Below, one piece after another: positions 1 to 9,260 of a stretch of 64,000 bases of DNA (position 1 is its first letter; the number at the start of each line of letters is the position of its first letter). Origin of the DNA: Brachycybe producta (Eukaryota; Arthropoda; Diplopoda; Playtdesmida; Andrognathidae); NCBI GenBank assembly GCA_036925085.1, contig JAUPFP010000035.1, forward strand, positions 2,297,856 to 2,361,855, written 5' to 3'. The notes below the pieces were generated by a model. It was not told the DNA's origin and did not search any database. It saw only the letters and a program-made list of their open reading frames with translations. The position numbers and the translations under genes are program-made.

Positions 1-13
1 CATATATATATAC

Positions 14-45
<32 letters not shown>

Positions 46-63
46 ATACATATATATATATAT
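1..63. repeat. (TA/CATATA)n microsatellite, left of LTR element
   Basis: Alternating TA with CATA interruptions, running off the window start. The same repeat resumes at 10,350, so this is the left part of one microsatellite split by the retroelement. Confidence 0.95.
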
Positions 64-205
64 TGTAACACCCTGTAAATCGTGATCCCGCCAAAACCAT
101 AGCCTGGGGGGTAAACAACTCTCAACCGTCCCTCCCTCCTCTCTGACTCACCTTTCTGACTCATGCCCAAGTGGCGGATTGATACATAAAGGACCATGGT
201 CACTT

Positions 206-240
206 GGACCTGGTTACACCTCGCAGGTGTACACAGGTCC
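206..240. promoter_or_regulatory. Conserved inverted repeat upstream of LTR TATA box
   Basis: GGACCTG (206-212) pairs with CAGGTCC (234-240) and TACACCT (215-221) with AGGTGTA (225-231), around a CGC loop. The two arms survive in all three LTR copies of the family: here, near 58,588 in the solo LTR, and near 58,130 in the minus-strand LTR. It could be a dimeric protein-binding site or an RNA/DNA hairpin. Confidence 0.7.
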
Positions 241-244
241 AAGG

Positions 245-251
245 TATAAAA
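245..251 (+). promoter_or_regulatory. LTR TATA box
   Basis: TATAAAA in the context GGTATAAAAGGACC, 133 bp upstream of the AATAAA signal, the spacing expected for an LTR promoter. The same box occurs at 9845 in the 3' LTR. Confidence 0.8.
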
Positions 252-751
252 GGACCATGTTCCTCTTTGTTCCTCAGTTCTTTCCTTTGCCTGTTTTTGC
301 GATACATTCCAAATCATGGGCCTGAGGATTTCCAGTTAGTATATTACTATTCACCCTTGTATCTGTACTTCTTACAAGGAATGAATAAAAGTGTTGTAAC
401 AAGAAGTAGCGTTGTCTCTATGTTTATGTAAATAACTTCTCTTCAGAGGCCGGAGGTTTCATAGGGCAGGAGCTATACGATTCTCAGCAGCTACAACATC
501 TTCTCTAGTCGGAATACCGATGGAGAAGATGTATATCAGCATCAACCGGAAGAGAGAGAGATGGCCGCCACTCTCCTGCATTGATTTCACCCCCATGCAG
601 AAGAGTGACTACAATCTATCTCCATCCAGCTCTCTCTACAGCTCGGATCTTCTCTGTGCAGGTGTCATACTGCTCAGAGAGGAAACGAAAAGTAGAAAAT
701 GTCATCTAAAGGTTGGTAATAAAATATTGGTTGATGTCAAAAGCTCACATT

Positions 752-767
752 TGGTGGAGGTGCGGGG
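752..767 (+). promoter_or_regulatory. Primer-binding site, probably tRNA-Ala
   Basis: TGGTGGAGGTGCGGGG begins 2 nt after the 5' LTR. Its complement would end in CACCTCCACCA, which resembles the 3' end of many eukaryotic tRNA-Ala. The match stops after about 16-18 nt. The tRNA identity is inferred from memory of the family, not searched. Confidence 0.65.
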
Positions 768-859
768 TATAGCTCCATCTGCCTTCTCCGACCTGTAAAC
801 AGAAGCCGTCCTTTGTCCTAAGTCTCGTGATTGTGCCTCACGAGGCTTCGTCCGTCCTT

Positions 860-1230
860 TCTATGTTGGAGCCACGTATGGAGACCCTCGATAGCGTCAA
901 AGTCAACCGCGTGGCGCCTGTCTGTAAAACCGCGTATGGAGACCCTCGATCACGTCAAAGTCAACCGCGCGGCGTCCTTTGTGTTGGAACCACGTGTGGA
1001 GACCCTCGATAGCGTCAAAGTCGACCACGTGGCGCCTTTGTAAAACCGCGTATGGAGGCCCTCGATCACGTCAAAGCCAACCGCGCGGCGTCCTTTGTGT
1101 TGGAACCACGTATGGAGGCCCTCGATAGCGTCAAAGCCAACCGCGTGGCGCCTTTTTATGTTGGGATCATGTATGGAGGCCCTCGATCACGTCAAAGCCA
1201 ACCGCATGGTACCGTTTTTGTGGAATCGCG
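860..1230 (+). repeat. Tandem ~58-60-bp minisatellite with two-subunit higher-order structure
   Basis: Six copies with the core GTATGGAGRCCCTCGAT start at 876, 934, 994, 1050, 1110 and 1171. Two subunit types alternate: one continues AGCGTCAAAG and the next CACGTCAAAG, so the true unit is a dimer of about 116-121 bp present three times. Every copy contains CACGTG- or CGCGTGG-like palindromes. It lies in the transcribed leader. Several short overlapping ORFs here are a by-product of the repeat. Confidence 0.85.
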
Positions 1231-3190
1231 AAAGAGACTTGTGGCTACACACACCACGTGTCGACCGCGCGATTCTGTGTCCTGTCCTTAGAGACACGTG
1301 GGAACGAACTTTTGTCTGCTGACCGCTTAGCACTCGGAAAGTGGACAACCGTTTGGACACACGTGTTTCCGTCCGTGTTTTTGTATTTCATGTTTCCATT
1401 ACAATCACCCACTGTCACCTTCACTCTTCTTTAATTTTCAAAGTGAAACCCACACCACGTGGGCAACACTTTAAACAAATTCTTCTTACTCTCCGAGAGG
1501 AGTTTGCAGTCTCATTATGAGATGAGCAAACAAATCTCATCTACTAATCTATTCATCTATTAATAGGCTTTTAAAGGACGTGTGTGTCTTTTAAAATGTC
1601 CTATTATCTTCACTCTTCATCTTTAATTTTCAAGCAAGATTCTCCCTAGCTCTATTTCATTGTTAGGGGGCTTACAAGCTTAAAACACACTTTTTCTAGC
1701 CACGTGGGACTTTCTTGTCCCCCCTTTTCTTTGTTCTTTGTTTTTACACTTGTGTTTCCCTTGGGACCCTCTATGTCCCAAGTCATGTTCTTCAATTTCT
1801 TCATCATCATCACCTCAATGCATCATCACATGAACTTTCTCCATTGGACAGCACTGAAGCCCGGCCGCCATCTTGGATCGACCGGACACTCTTCAAAAAG
1901 CGCCAACGGAGCGGTTTTTCGCTCCATGTGACTCATTGTTGTACCTTCTCTCATCTTTTTGTGTTCTCTTCTCTTCTCTTCCAGAGGGTTGCACTCACGC
2001 GCCCCCTGGCGGAGTTCCTCTTGTTAGAGAAAACTTCTCTTTTTCTTTGAATTTTCTCTCTTTTTGTGTCTTTCTCCTGGCCACCATAAAAACGTGCCCC
2101 GGAGGAACTTTTCAATCATCAATTTTTGGACATTGCAATAAACTGAACCGGAAGTGGCCACCTCAGCGCCACCTACGGACTTCTTCATTCTACTCAACAT
2201 AGTCCCTCACTGGGCACTGACTCTGTCTTTTCATCCAGAGCCATCCAGCAGTGAGGACTCAAAATTTCTCCAGTCTGAACATTTCTTCTGGTTCACCAAG
2301 TATTTATCTTGTTGAACACACTTCAATTTCTACACTGTTTTACTGTTTTAATAAAACTAAATTGAAACTTTTGATGTGCGGGCACCGCACCTAAGTTTTA
2401 AACTTTCAAAGTAAAACAGCTTTCTTTTCTTGCTTCTTTGGAGAGTTCAGCCATCTTGAACTTCTCCTTTGTTTGTGCATTTAAAAAGTTCAGCCATCTT
2501 GAACTTTTTGTTCTTTGTGTGTTCTTCACACACACACTCTTCATTCTTGTTTCTAAGTAAAACTAAAAGTGCGGGCACCGCGCTCTAGCTTTACTCTTCG
2601 TATTGCTTTCCTCTTCTTCAGGCAATTGCAATACACTTTCATTTCTAATTCACTTTCCGCAGTGCAATCTTGATTGGGTGGTGTACCACGCTCGAGGTTG
2701 TATTGTACATCTGCTGTTTCTTTATTGAGGTTTTTGGAATTCTCGTAACCTCCACGTGGTCGCCAAATACCACGTGTCGAGAGAGATCCTTCCAAAATCT
2801 GACGCTCAATAAAGAACTCACGACGCCACACCAGTTGGGAACCAAAACTCATCACACGCCCAACTGAGAACACGATCAACCCGACACAACCATCACCACA
2901 CTAACGGAGTGAACGGCCACTTCGTTATACACGTCACAAGCTTAGGTAATCTATCGTTATTCAGTGTATAAGAGTACGATAGTGTCGGTTGCCGACAAGC
3001 ACTAAATTGCCAACGCGCAGTGACATCACCGACCTACAACTTCACGAACTGAACGAGTCCCATCATACTGGAACCCGAAAGTATAGCTCAGAGTGTACTC
3101 GAGAACCCTCGGAGCTGCACACAACGACTTGGACTTCGCCGGACTCGTTCGTCACCGCACATTCACATTACACAAGCCACTTCATTAATC
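1231..3190 (+). other. Long structured 5' leader of the retroelement
   Basis: About 2 kb between the minisatellite and gag with no credible ORF. Nested inverted repeats are frequent. 1440-1472: AAAGTG/CACTTT enclosing CCCAC/GTGGG. 1520-1542: AGATGAG/CTCATCT. 1561-1606: TAATAG/CTATTA enclosing an 11-bp stem. 2376-2390: GTGCGG/CCGCAC, with a second version near 2556-2597. GTTCAGCCATCTTGAAC is repeated near 2446 and 2490. Such a leader would normally hold packaging and dimerisation signals; that role is inference. Confidence 0.7.
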
Positions 3191-5572
3191 ATGGCTACCT
3201 CACACGACAATACGGGGTCCCTGTCTGATCACCAGGGTTCGCACGAAGATCTGTTGGAAGTACCCGTGACTACTGATGTGACACCACCGCCGCGGCCGAC
3301 TGGGGCCGAGTTTGACCACCTGTCACAACAAGTGGCTGCACTCTCGACTCGTATGTCTCAGTTCATAGACGACCGATTCACACCGAATCGACCGACTACA
3401 CCACGGCGGACAACACGCACACACCGACTTCGCGACGATGACTCGGACGCCTCTTCAGCCCCCTATGTTGGCTACAGAGAGCGTCACGATCGTTACGAAA
3501 GACATTACACACCGCACACACGTCATCTACCGCGTAACCCTGACTGGCAACAACAAGGGCAGTCAGATGATCCGCGTCACAGAGATGAGCGTGCGGAAAT
3601 ACCGATCACGACACGTGCTGATTCTCCTCACTCGCTTGTCCGGGTTGCACGTAGCGGTCGCCGCTCGACACCCCCGGAGCAACAGCCTAGCCAAGGAGCG
3701 ACACAAGGCACTTCAGTTTACGCGCCACGTTTTCCACCGCAAGGGGTAGGTCTGATGCCGGCTGGAATGTCAAACGTCCAGGATGGCATCTATCGACCAA
3801 CCCCCAGAGAACCCTCCGTGGAAGAATTCAATAAGAAATACAGCGGTCGCCACCCAGCCGACTCAATCCAAAAATTCAACGGATTGACAGGTTTCCGTCC
3901 CTTCCTGGAAGAATTCGAGGAAGTAGCACACCTGTACGGTTGGAAAGACCACCACAAGGAGGAATACATCACGGGGTGTTTCACTGGGGCCGCCCGCACG
4001 TGGCTGAGTAAACTGAGGTATGAGCTTCAGGACATTCCTTGGCCAGCACTGAGAGTACAGATGGTAGATACGTTCGGGAAGCCGAACGAACTGGCCATCT
4101 TGGAGAAAAAGTATACAGAGATGCTCCAGAAGGAAGGTGAGAGTACACAAGCTTTCATCTGGGAGTTTATGATACTCGGCGACCGAGTTTATCCGCAACT
4201 TGACGATCAGCTGCGTATAAGCCAGTTGCGCCGCGCTCTACATCCCACCATACAGAACGCCGCGCATCACGCATCTACGACGTCGTTCAAGGACTTCGCA
4301 AACGCCGTCCTCAATATGGAGGTGGTCTTGCTGTCCTTGGATAAATGGCCGACGGAACCGAAACCCGCAGCTGATTCACAGTCGGGTAAAGGAGCATCGA
4401 AGACCGACCAGGAGCCGGCGGCAGCCGCCAGCCCTAAAGACAAAACACACCGGTCTAGGCATGATAAAAAGCCTAGTCAGACTGCTGCCACCAATTCAAA
4501 CCGACACTCTGCAGCGGACACCCAACCAGAGACCACTCGCACGTTCGACAAGAGTAAGTCGACGTGTTATAATTGTGGCAAATTGGGGCATTTCGTCCGT
4601 GAGTGTCGGCAACCAAAGAAGAAGGTTGCAATCAAGCAGTTTGGAGAGCCGGTTACCGACTATGACATCAAAGGAGAGGTGCCTGAGACGGATATCATCA
4701 CCGAAGACGGCGTTGAGTTTGCTCTAATAAGAGTGGCGGGACAAATCCGCCGGATTCCTCTTCCAGCAGCAGACTCAGCCGCCGGAGCGCCTACTCCTGA
4801 TAAACCCGACAACGACAGTTCTGACGACTCTGAGGATATACCAGTCAAGGTGCTCGACCGGGCTCCTGCACATAAATGGACCCCGGACGATCTAATCGTT
4901 TGGCAGGACACGCTCGACGTCCTTAAACAATCCGTCAAGGAGATTGGGTGCCGTGAAAATAAAACAATAGCCATCATGGCTCCCGGAACCCAATCGCCGA
5001 CGAAGGGCCACTCCTGCTGCCGAAGACTAATGACAACGGTGTATGAGCAGCTGGTAAGCAGCTGTTCACCTCAAGAAGTCGGAGACTATGATGCCAGCGA
5101 CAAGAACCCGCGCATCGCCGTCACGATCAACGGAAAGAGTATACGGATGCTCGCGGACACCGGAGCTACGGGCAGCGTTATCACCATTGAACTCGCGCAG
5201 GAACACAAGTTCGAAATCGAGCCTGTGTTAATCCCACCCAACATTCAGGGTGTGGGAGGCCAAAGGATCACCGTGGTGGGGCGACTCGCCGCGACGGTCC
5301 AGCTGGGCCCCCACGCTGTGCGAGGGCACTTACTAGTGATTACCGGCCGGCACGAAGCCATCTTAGGCCGAGATCTAGGCCGGGCTCTGCACTTAGCTGT
5401 GTCCATGACAACAAACAAAGTATACGTGGAGGACGACCTCTTCGAATCCACACTCCGACAAAAATGCATCGAAGCACACATCGGATGGGCTCTGGGAGAA
5501 ACTTCCGTAGAGGCCCCTGGCAAATCTGCCAGCACCTCTAAGGAAAACCTCGAAACTCCACCCCGTAAGTGA
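3191..5572 (+). CDS. gag: Gag-protease polyprotein of LTR retrotransposon (793 aa)
   Basis: Structural polyprotein that would form the cytoplasmic virus-like particle, with a fused aspartic protease. The N-terminus is a polar, low-complexity region; residues about 225-360 match the Ty3/gypsy-type Gag capsid domain (FNGLTGFRPFLEEF, then TWLSKL). A CCHC zinc knuckle, CYNCGKLGHFVREC, is at residues 459-472 (CX2CX4HX4C). Towards the C-terminus a retropepsin is visible: catalytic DTGA with D at residue 656, and ILGRD about 75 residues later. The ORF then stops; nothing resembling RT follows in any frame. The start at 3191 has a good Kozak context (A at -3, G at +4). The last codons, CGT AAG TGA, include a strong splice-donor-like GTAAGT (5565-5570). 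No frameshift or internal stop is seen, so the gene looks functional. Confidence 0.92.
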   Translation: MATSHDNTGSLSDHQGSHEDLLEVPVTTDVTPPPRPTGAEFDHLSQQVAALSTRMSQFIDDRFTPNRPTTPRRTTRTHRLRDDDSDASSAPYVGYRERHDRYERHYTPHTRHLPRNPDWQQQGQSDDPRHRDERAEIPITTRADSPHSLVRVARSGRRSTPPEQQPSQGATQGTSVYAPRFPPQGVGLMPAGMSNVQDGIYRPTPREPSVEEFNKKYSGRHPADSIQKFNGLTGFRPFLEEFEEVAHLYGWKDHHKEEYITGCFTGAARTWLSKLRYELQDIPWPALRVQMVDTFGKPNELAILEKKYTEMLQKEGESTQAFIWEFMILGDRVYPQLDDQLRISQLRRALHPTIQNAAHHASTTSFKDFANAVLNMEVVLLSLDKWPTEPKPAADSQSGKGASKTDQEPAAAASPKDKTHRSRHDKKPSQTAATNSNRHSAADTQPETTRTFDKSKSTCYNCGKLGHFVRECRQPKKKVAIKQFGEPVTDYDIKGEVPETDIITEDGVEFALIRVAGQIRRIPLPAADSAAGAPTPDKPDNDSSDDSEDIPVKVLDRAPAHKWTPDDLIVWQDTLDVLKQSVKEIGCRENKTIAIMAPGTQSPTKGHSCCRRLMTTVYEQLVSSCSPQEVGDYDASDKNPRIAVTINGKSIRMLADTGATGSVITIELAQEHKFEIEPVLIPPNIQGVGGQRITVVGRLAATVQLGPHAVRGHLLVITGRHEAILGRDLGRALHLAVSMTTNKVYVEDDLFESTLRQKCIEAHIGWALGETSVEAPGKSASTSKENLETPPRK
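5565..5570 (+). promoter_or_regulatory. Candidate splice donor overlapping the gag-pro stop codon
   Basis: CCCC|GTAAGT, with TGA beginning at 5570. Consensus-quality donor at the very end of the ORF. Candidate partners are an acceptor inside or before ORF2, or CTTTTTAG ending at 9438. Use in vivo is inference. Confidence 0.4.
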
Positions 5573-7082
5573 CGACGAAAGCAACGGCCACCCACGCTGT
5601 CAAGAAACCAAACGCGACGAAAATAAAACAATAATTCACCAGTGTTTATTTCATGACTATGGAAATAAACACCAGCAACCATCAAATATCAACAATAGAA
5701 GAGCGGGAGGAATTTGAGAATTGTTGTGTTGAAAAACAACTGAGGACAGTTGTCAAGAGGTGGGGGAGGGGATAAAAGGAACCCCCCAACGAATAAACAA
5801 CCCCACAGCATCAACAACCCCTCTAAACACTCTCAAATAACTCCCAAAACTCTACAAAATTCATACAACTTTAATTTTCGAAACACTTTTAAACTTTTCA
5901 AAATGGCCGCCAATATTTACATATTGGCAACCATTTCAAACATGCAATAAACTACACCGGAACCACGTGGCCTTCACACACAACTGTCAACCACGTGGTA
6001 CACCTGGGAAAAACGCCGAAGGCTAGTCAAGGACGTTCAGAAGAAAAATCAAGAGCCATAAAAGGGTCAGCAAAAGGAAAAACACCGTGCTCCCCTTTAT
6101 TATGGACGGACGTCATTGACCATGCTGTTGACAGTAGAGGGATAGAAAACTTCAAAGAGACAATTGCTCTGGGGGCCAGACCAATGCACTGGGACTTCAA
6201 AGAAAAAAAAACAAACAACAAAAACTGCTGGCCATAAACAAATAAAAAAAAAAAAAAGAAGAAAATCAGTTTTGAAGATTTTGTGAGAGCGGACACCTTC
6301 AATTAAAAAATAAAATTGAAGAACCTGTCACCCTCTCAATTAAGATCGAATTGTGGGACACCAACTCCTGTCCCACTCCCCCCTAAAAATAATAACAAAC
6401 AGCAAGGTACATTAGTAACCTTGCTGACCTATTCTTTCCAAAAAAAAAGGCATTAAGGAAAAGAAGGGGAGAAAGTTAATGGGCAACTTCACACCTCGGT
6501 GTGAAATAAAATAACGGCCCTTCTCCCTCGAGATTCCTTAGTCCTTTTGTTTATCTAAAAATAATAAACAGGACCGACTCTGATAAGAATTAGATCAACA
6601 CCTCTCACATCTAATGTCGGTGGGACAACCCCCACCCCCAATAAATAAAGTCGTGAAGAAACCAATTAGAGTAAGGTGTCTTATTCTAAAAGGGGCCGGC
6701 CCTTCTAACTTTTAAAATTAAATAAGAAAAGTGACCAAACTTGGTCAATTACCACTTGATTTGCTCTCTTCAAAGAAGCACTCGTTTTATTCATCCTGTC
6801 ATCTCAATTATATTCACCTTCGATTCTTCAAATCTTCAAGTCCTTTTTGTGCCAAGTTCCAAACTCTAATTTCGGACTTCATCAGTTTTTGTTATTAATC
6901 AAAAGCTTGAGTGCCACCTTCAAGCCTTTGAACTCACGTGCAGTGCATCAGGCCTTCAGAACTCTTTGGACCTCTTGAAATAATAACAGAGTGATCGGGG
7001 ACCGATTTCTGTTATTATTTGGAAGTAACCACCAGCAACGGGACTTTTGAAAAAGTAAGAACTTTTAAACTCTTAAGAAAAT
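5573..7082 (+). ncRNA. Stem-loop-packed spacer between gag-pro and ORF2
   Basis: No credible ORF. Consecutive inverted repeats occupy much of the region: 5642-5672 (11-bp stem GTGTTTATTTC), 5737-5752 (CAACTG/CAGTTG), 5901-5936 (AAATGG and GCCAATAT stems), 6285-6337 (GAGAG, GACA and CTTCAATT, three nested stems), 6353-6376 (GTGGGACA), 6400-6426 (CAGCAAGGT), 6454-6540 (TAAGGAA, GGGAGAA, TTCACACC nested), 6541-6574 (GTCC and TGTTTAT), 6573-6621 (ACCGAC and ATTAGAT), 6666-6689 (10-bp, one G.U), 6693-6702 (GGGCCGGCCC), 6732-6747 (TGACCAA) and 6978-7020 (13-bp stem plus ATCGG/CCGAT). Arms within one hairpin have matched interruptions, as in folded RNA. Candidate roles are translation of ORF2, packaging or export. 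Confidence 0.65.
5769..5780 (+). promoter_or_regulatory. TATA-like element between the two ORFs
   Basis: GGGATAAAAGGAACC resembles the LTR promoter core GGTATAAAAGGACC. It could drive an internal transcript carrying ORF2. Weak evidence, based on sequence similarity only. Confidence 0.3.
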
Positions 7083-9260
7083 ATGCCAGGTAGAGGCTCA
7101 TGGAGAGGAGGCAGAATGATGTCTGCCTCTTCTAGTGAAGATGAGACGGAGAGTGGAACGGCGGGGACCGCTGAACCCCTCTCTCAATCTACCTGCCAGC
7201 TACAAAGGGCGGGCGCCGCCAGTGCGCCAGTAACAAGAAGAGAGTCGCCAAACATAATAGATAGGCGCCGCACCTCCTCCGAACCGGAGAATTTTCACCG
7301 GCGTGGGGAGAAGCGCCTAAAAGCAAGCTTCAAGCGACCTGCCAATGTCGGGCGCGAAGGGAAGCCTGCTGCTCCAAGCAGCATCGTCCCCTTCGACGTC
7401 ACGACATCAAAACACTACTGGGAGGAGCGGGAAGACCGCGTCGATATTAATACAATGGCATGGGGGGTTAACCAGGCGTTCCGCGATAGCATCGCGCCTG
7501 GTCAACCCATTCCGGGTGGAGCTGAAGCAAGAGGGAAGCGTGGGGGAGGTGGATCTGTGCCCTCCCCCCTCGAAGACCTCCACTTGGAGATGCAGAGGGA
7601 GGCTGCCCTTCGCCAGGCAGCCAGAGATAAAAAGGAAGGGGAGGACAATCTGGCGTACCTCCGTGCGGTTTGCGCCCGCCTTGTCGAGCTGGGCTTACCG
7701 TGTACGGCGCAACTCCCGAAGGAGGAGCTCCTGCAAATCGAGGCCCGACTCCAAGAAGCCGCCCAAGTTACGTCATCGGCCACGTCATCACCTCCATCCT
7801 CAAACTCGCCAGCAACCCTGACAACTGGCCTCTCCACATCTCCTTCTCCACCCATAACGCCACCAGAGCCTTTCCAACACTGCTCACTGGTGCCGTCAAT
7901 CACTCCGCCGCCTCCTCCTCATACACCATTATCGTCACCACCAACCTCCCGATGTGCCACGCCTCCACGCAGCGAGGCCGCCACACCAACTCCGACTCCA
8001 AAGCTACCTTCCATAGTGGTGGTTCCCCAACCTGTTCGTGTTCAGGTTCCCACTGGGGCTCGCCCCAAGGAGCCTCAACAGTCCTACAGGGGCCACCACT
8101 CTTCTCGAGACTCTCTTCAACGGCCACAACCACGTCGCTCTTCGCCACGTGGTTCCCATCTTTCGCCCCGACGCCGACCCGACGGAAGAAGTCAGCAGGA
8201 ACAACGTGGTTCCTCTGGACGCGGCCCTCCGCCGCGTAATAACTTCGACCCAAGGGTCAGGCAAGACCTACAGGATCACCGAGTCCAACTGGACCGCGAC
8301 CATCGCTATGAAACTCGGGGCCCTCCTACTTGGGTCCCGCGTCGCTCTCCTCCTCCGCCACCTCCGGGCCGCCCTTCTGGACAACCTACGCCTACACCTT
8401 TGATGCCGCCACCTTCCGCAGAGCGTGCCGCGTTCTTGAAAAAACAGAAGGCCATCACAAACCTTCTGCAAGACGTCATGCGACAGGGAGGTGACCCCAT
8501 GGAAGCACTGGGCCGTGCACCAGGAAGTGCCAAGCCACTGGAGGCGCTGAGCAGGAAGTCGGCATCGAAGCGACTACGTCAGCGGGCCCGCGATATGGCC
8601 CGGTCCGCCTTGCGCCATGCCAGGCCTATCACGGGCGCATCAGTTTCTTTGGAACCTGCGGCTCCAACACCAGCCCGACCAGCCGCACCGCCCACTGTAC
8701 CCCATGCCGGGGCTACTCTGGGGCGGTTACCGCTGGATCATCCGTTCCGTGCAGCCACCTCCGGCGAGAGGTTGCTCAACAATCGGTGGGTCACTTGGCA
8801 GCGCGAAGTGCGCTCTGCCAACACCCTTTACATAGGACACTTCTCTTTGGAGGAAGGGTTTCCCCGTCTGGACCTCCCTCCCCGGGAGCGATATGTCGTG
8901 GGACTCTCCCGCCTAACAAGTGTCCTCATCACCATCGTCTTCCCAAGAAGACGGATTGTTGAAACCACCAGTTTCGCCGGAGATGCCATCGATGAAGCCA
9001 CGGAAGCCCTTTTGGGAGCTTTCGTCAACTCCGTCTTTAGACTGCCAGCTGGACAGACGTTCCGTACCAGCCGTCACTACATTCCGGAACCGGATCCTCG
9101 TTACCGAATCGCCGTCTTATGGGACGCCGCTTGGGCTACCTTGTACAACAAGCGGTCCTCCCGCAAGATTATCGGGGACCGGGACATCTTCAATATCTTC
9201 CACCGGGATCTACCTGACGACCAGGGGCAATGGCTGTCTGCCGCATCCAGCTACCGATGA
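7083..9260 (+). CDS. Unrecognised retroelement ORF2 protein (725 aa)
   Basis: An intact ORF filling the position where pol would be expected, but with none of its motifs (no YXDD, no HHCC zinc finger, no DD35E pattern). Residues 1-100 are acidic/serine-rich then basic. A short helical, charged stretch follows (about residues 155-235). The middle, roughly 235-480, is a proline/serine/arginine-rich low-complexity region with polyproline runs. Residues about 460-540 are basic and helical (SKRLRQRARDMARSALRHAR), compatible with nucleic-acid binding. The last ~175 residues (about 550-725) look globular, with NNRWVTWQREV and a hydrophobic strand SVLITIVFPRRR. No signal peptide or membrane span is seen, so an Env-like role is unlikely. 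The ATG has A at -3. A segment of the minus-strand element at 49.5-50.0 kb may be related. Function unknown. Confidence 0.8.
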   Translation: MPGRGSWRGGRMMSASSSEDETESGTAGTAEPLSQSTCQLQRAGAASAPVTRRESPNIIDRRRTSSEPENFHRRGEKRLKASFKRPANVGREGKPAAPSSIVPFDVTTSKHYWEEREDRVDINTMAWGVNQAFRDSIAPGQPIPGGAEARGKRGGGGSVPSPLEDLHLEMQREAALRQAARDKKEGEDNLAYLRAVCARLVELGLPCTAQLPKEELLQIEARLQEAAQVTSSATSSPPSSNSPATLTTGLSTSPSPPITPPEPFQHCSLVPSITPPPPPHTPLSSPPTSRCATPPRSEAATPTPTPKLPSIVVVPQPVRVQVPTGARPKEPQQSYRGHHSSRDSLQRPQPRRSSPRGSHLSPRRRPDGRSQQEQRGSSGRGPPPRNNFDPRVRQDLQDHRVQLDRDHRYETRGPPTWVPRRSPPPPPPGRPSGQPTPTPLMPPPSAERAAFLKKQKAITNLLQDVMRQGGDPMEALGRAPGSAKPLEALSRKSASKRLRQRARDMARSALRHARPITGASVSLEPAAPTPARPAAPPTVPHAGATLGRLPLDHPFRAATSGERLLNNRWVTWQREVRSANTLYIGHFSLEEGFPRLDLPPRERYVVGLSRLTSVLITIVFPRRRIVETTSFAGDAIDEATEALLGAFVNSVFRLPAGQTFRTSRHYIPEPDPRYRIAVLWDAAWATLYNKRSSRKIIGDRDIFNIFHRDLPDDQGQWLSAASSYR

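Larger units (their letters stand above)
64..749 (+). repeat. 5' LTR (686 bp)
   Basis: Begins TGTAACACCC and ends AGCTCACA. A TATA box (TATAAAA, 245-251) sits just after a strong inverted repeat at 206-240; a poly(A) signal AATAAA is at 384-389 followed by GT-rich sequence. This places the transcript start at about 275 and R/U5 after it. The 75-codon and 92-codon reading frames inside are not credible genes. Confidence 0.95.

Noticed and set aside
204-431. 75-codon ORF in the LTR, repeated at 9804
   Set aside because: It overlaps the TATA box and poly(A) signal and is not conserved as a frame in the older LTR copies.
5573-7082. A decayed reverse transcriptase between gag-pro and ORF2
   Set aside because: I looked for RT and integrase motifs in all frames; the sequence is AT-rich, stop-dense and hairpin-structured, with no trace of pol.
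7345-8403. Alternative frames of 121-189 codons within ORF2, both strands
   Set aside because: Shadow frames of a GC- and proline-rich coding region; none has its own leader, motif or better composition.
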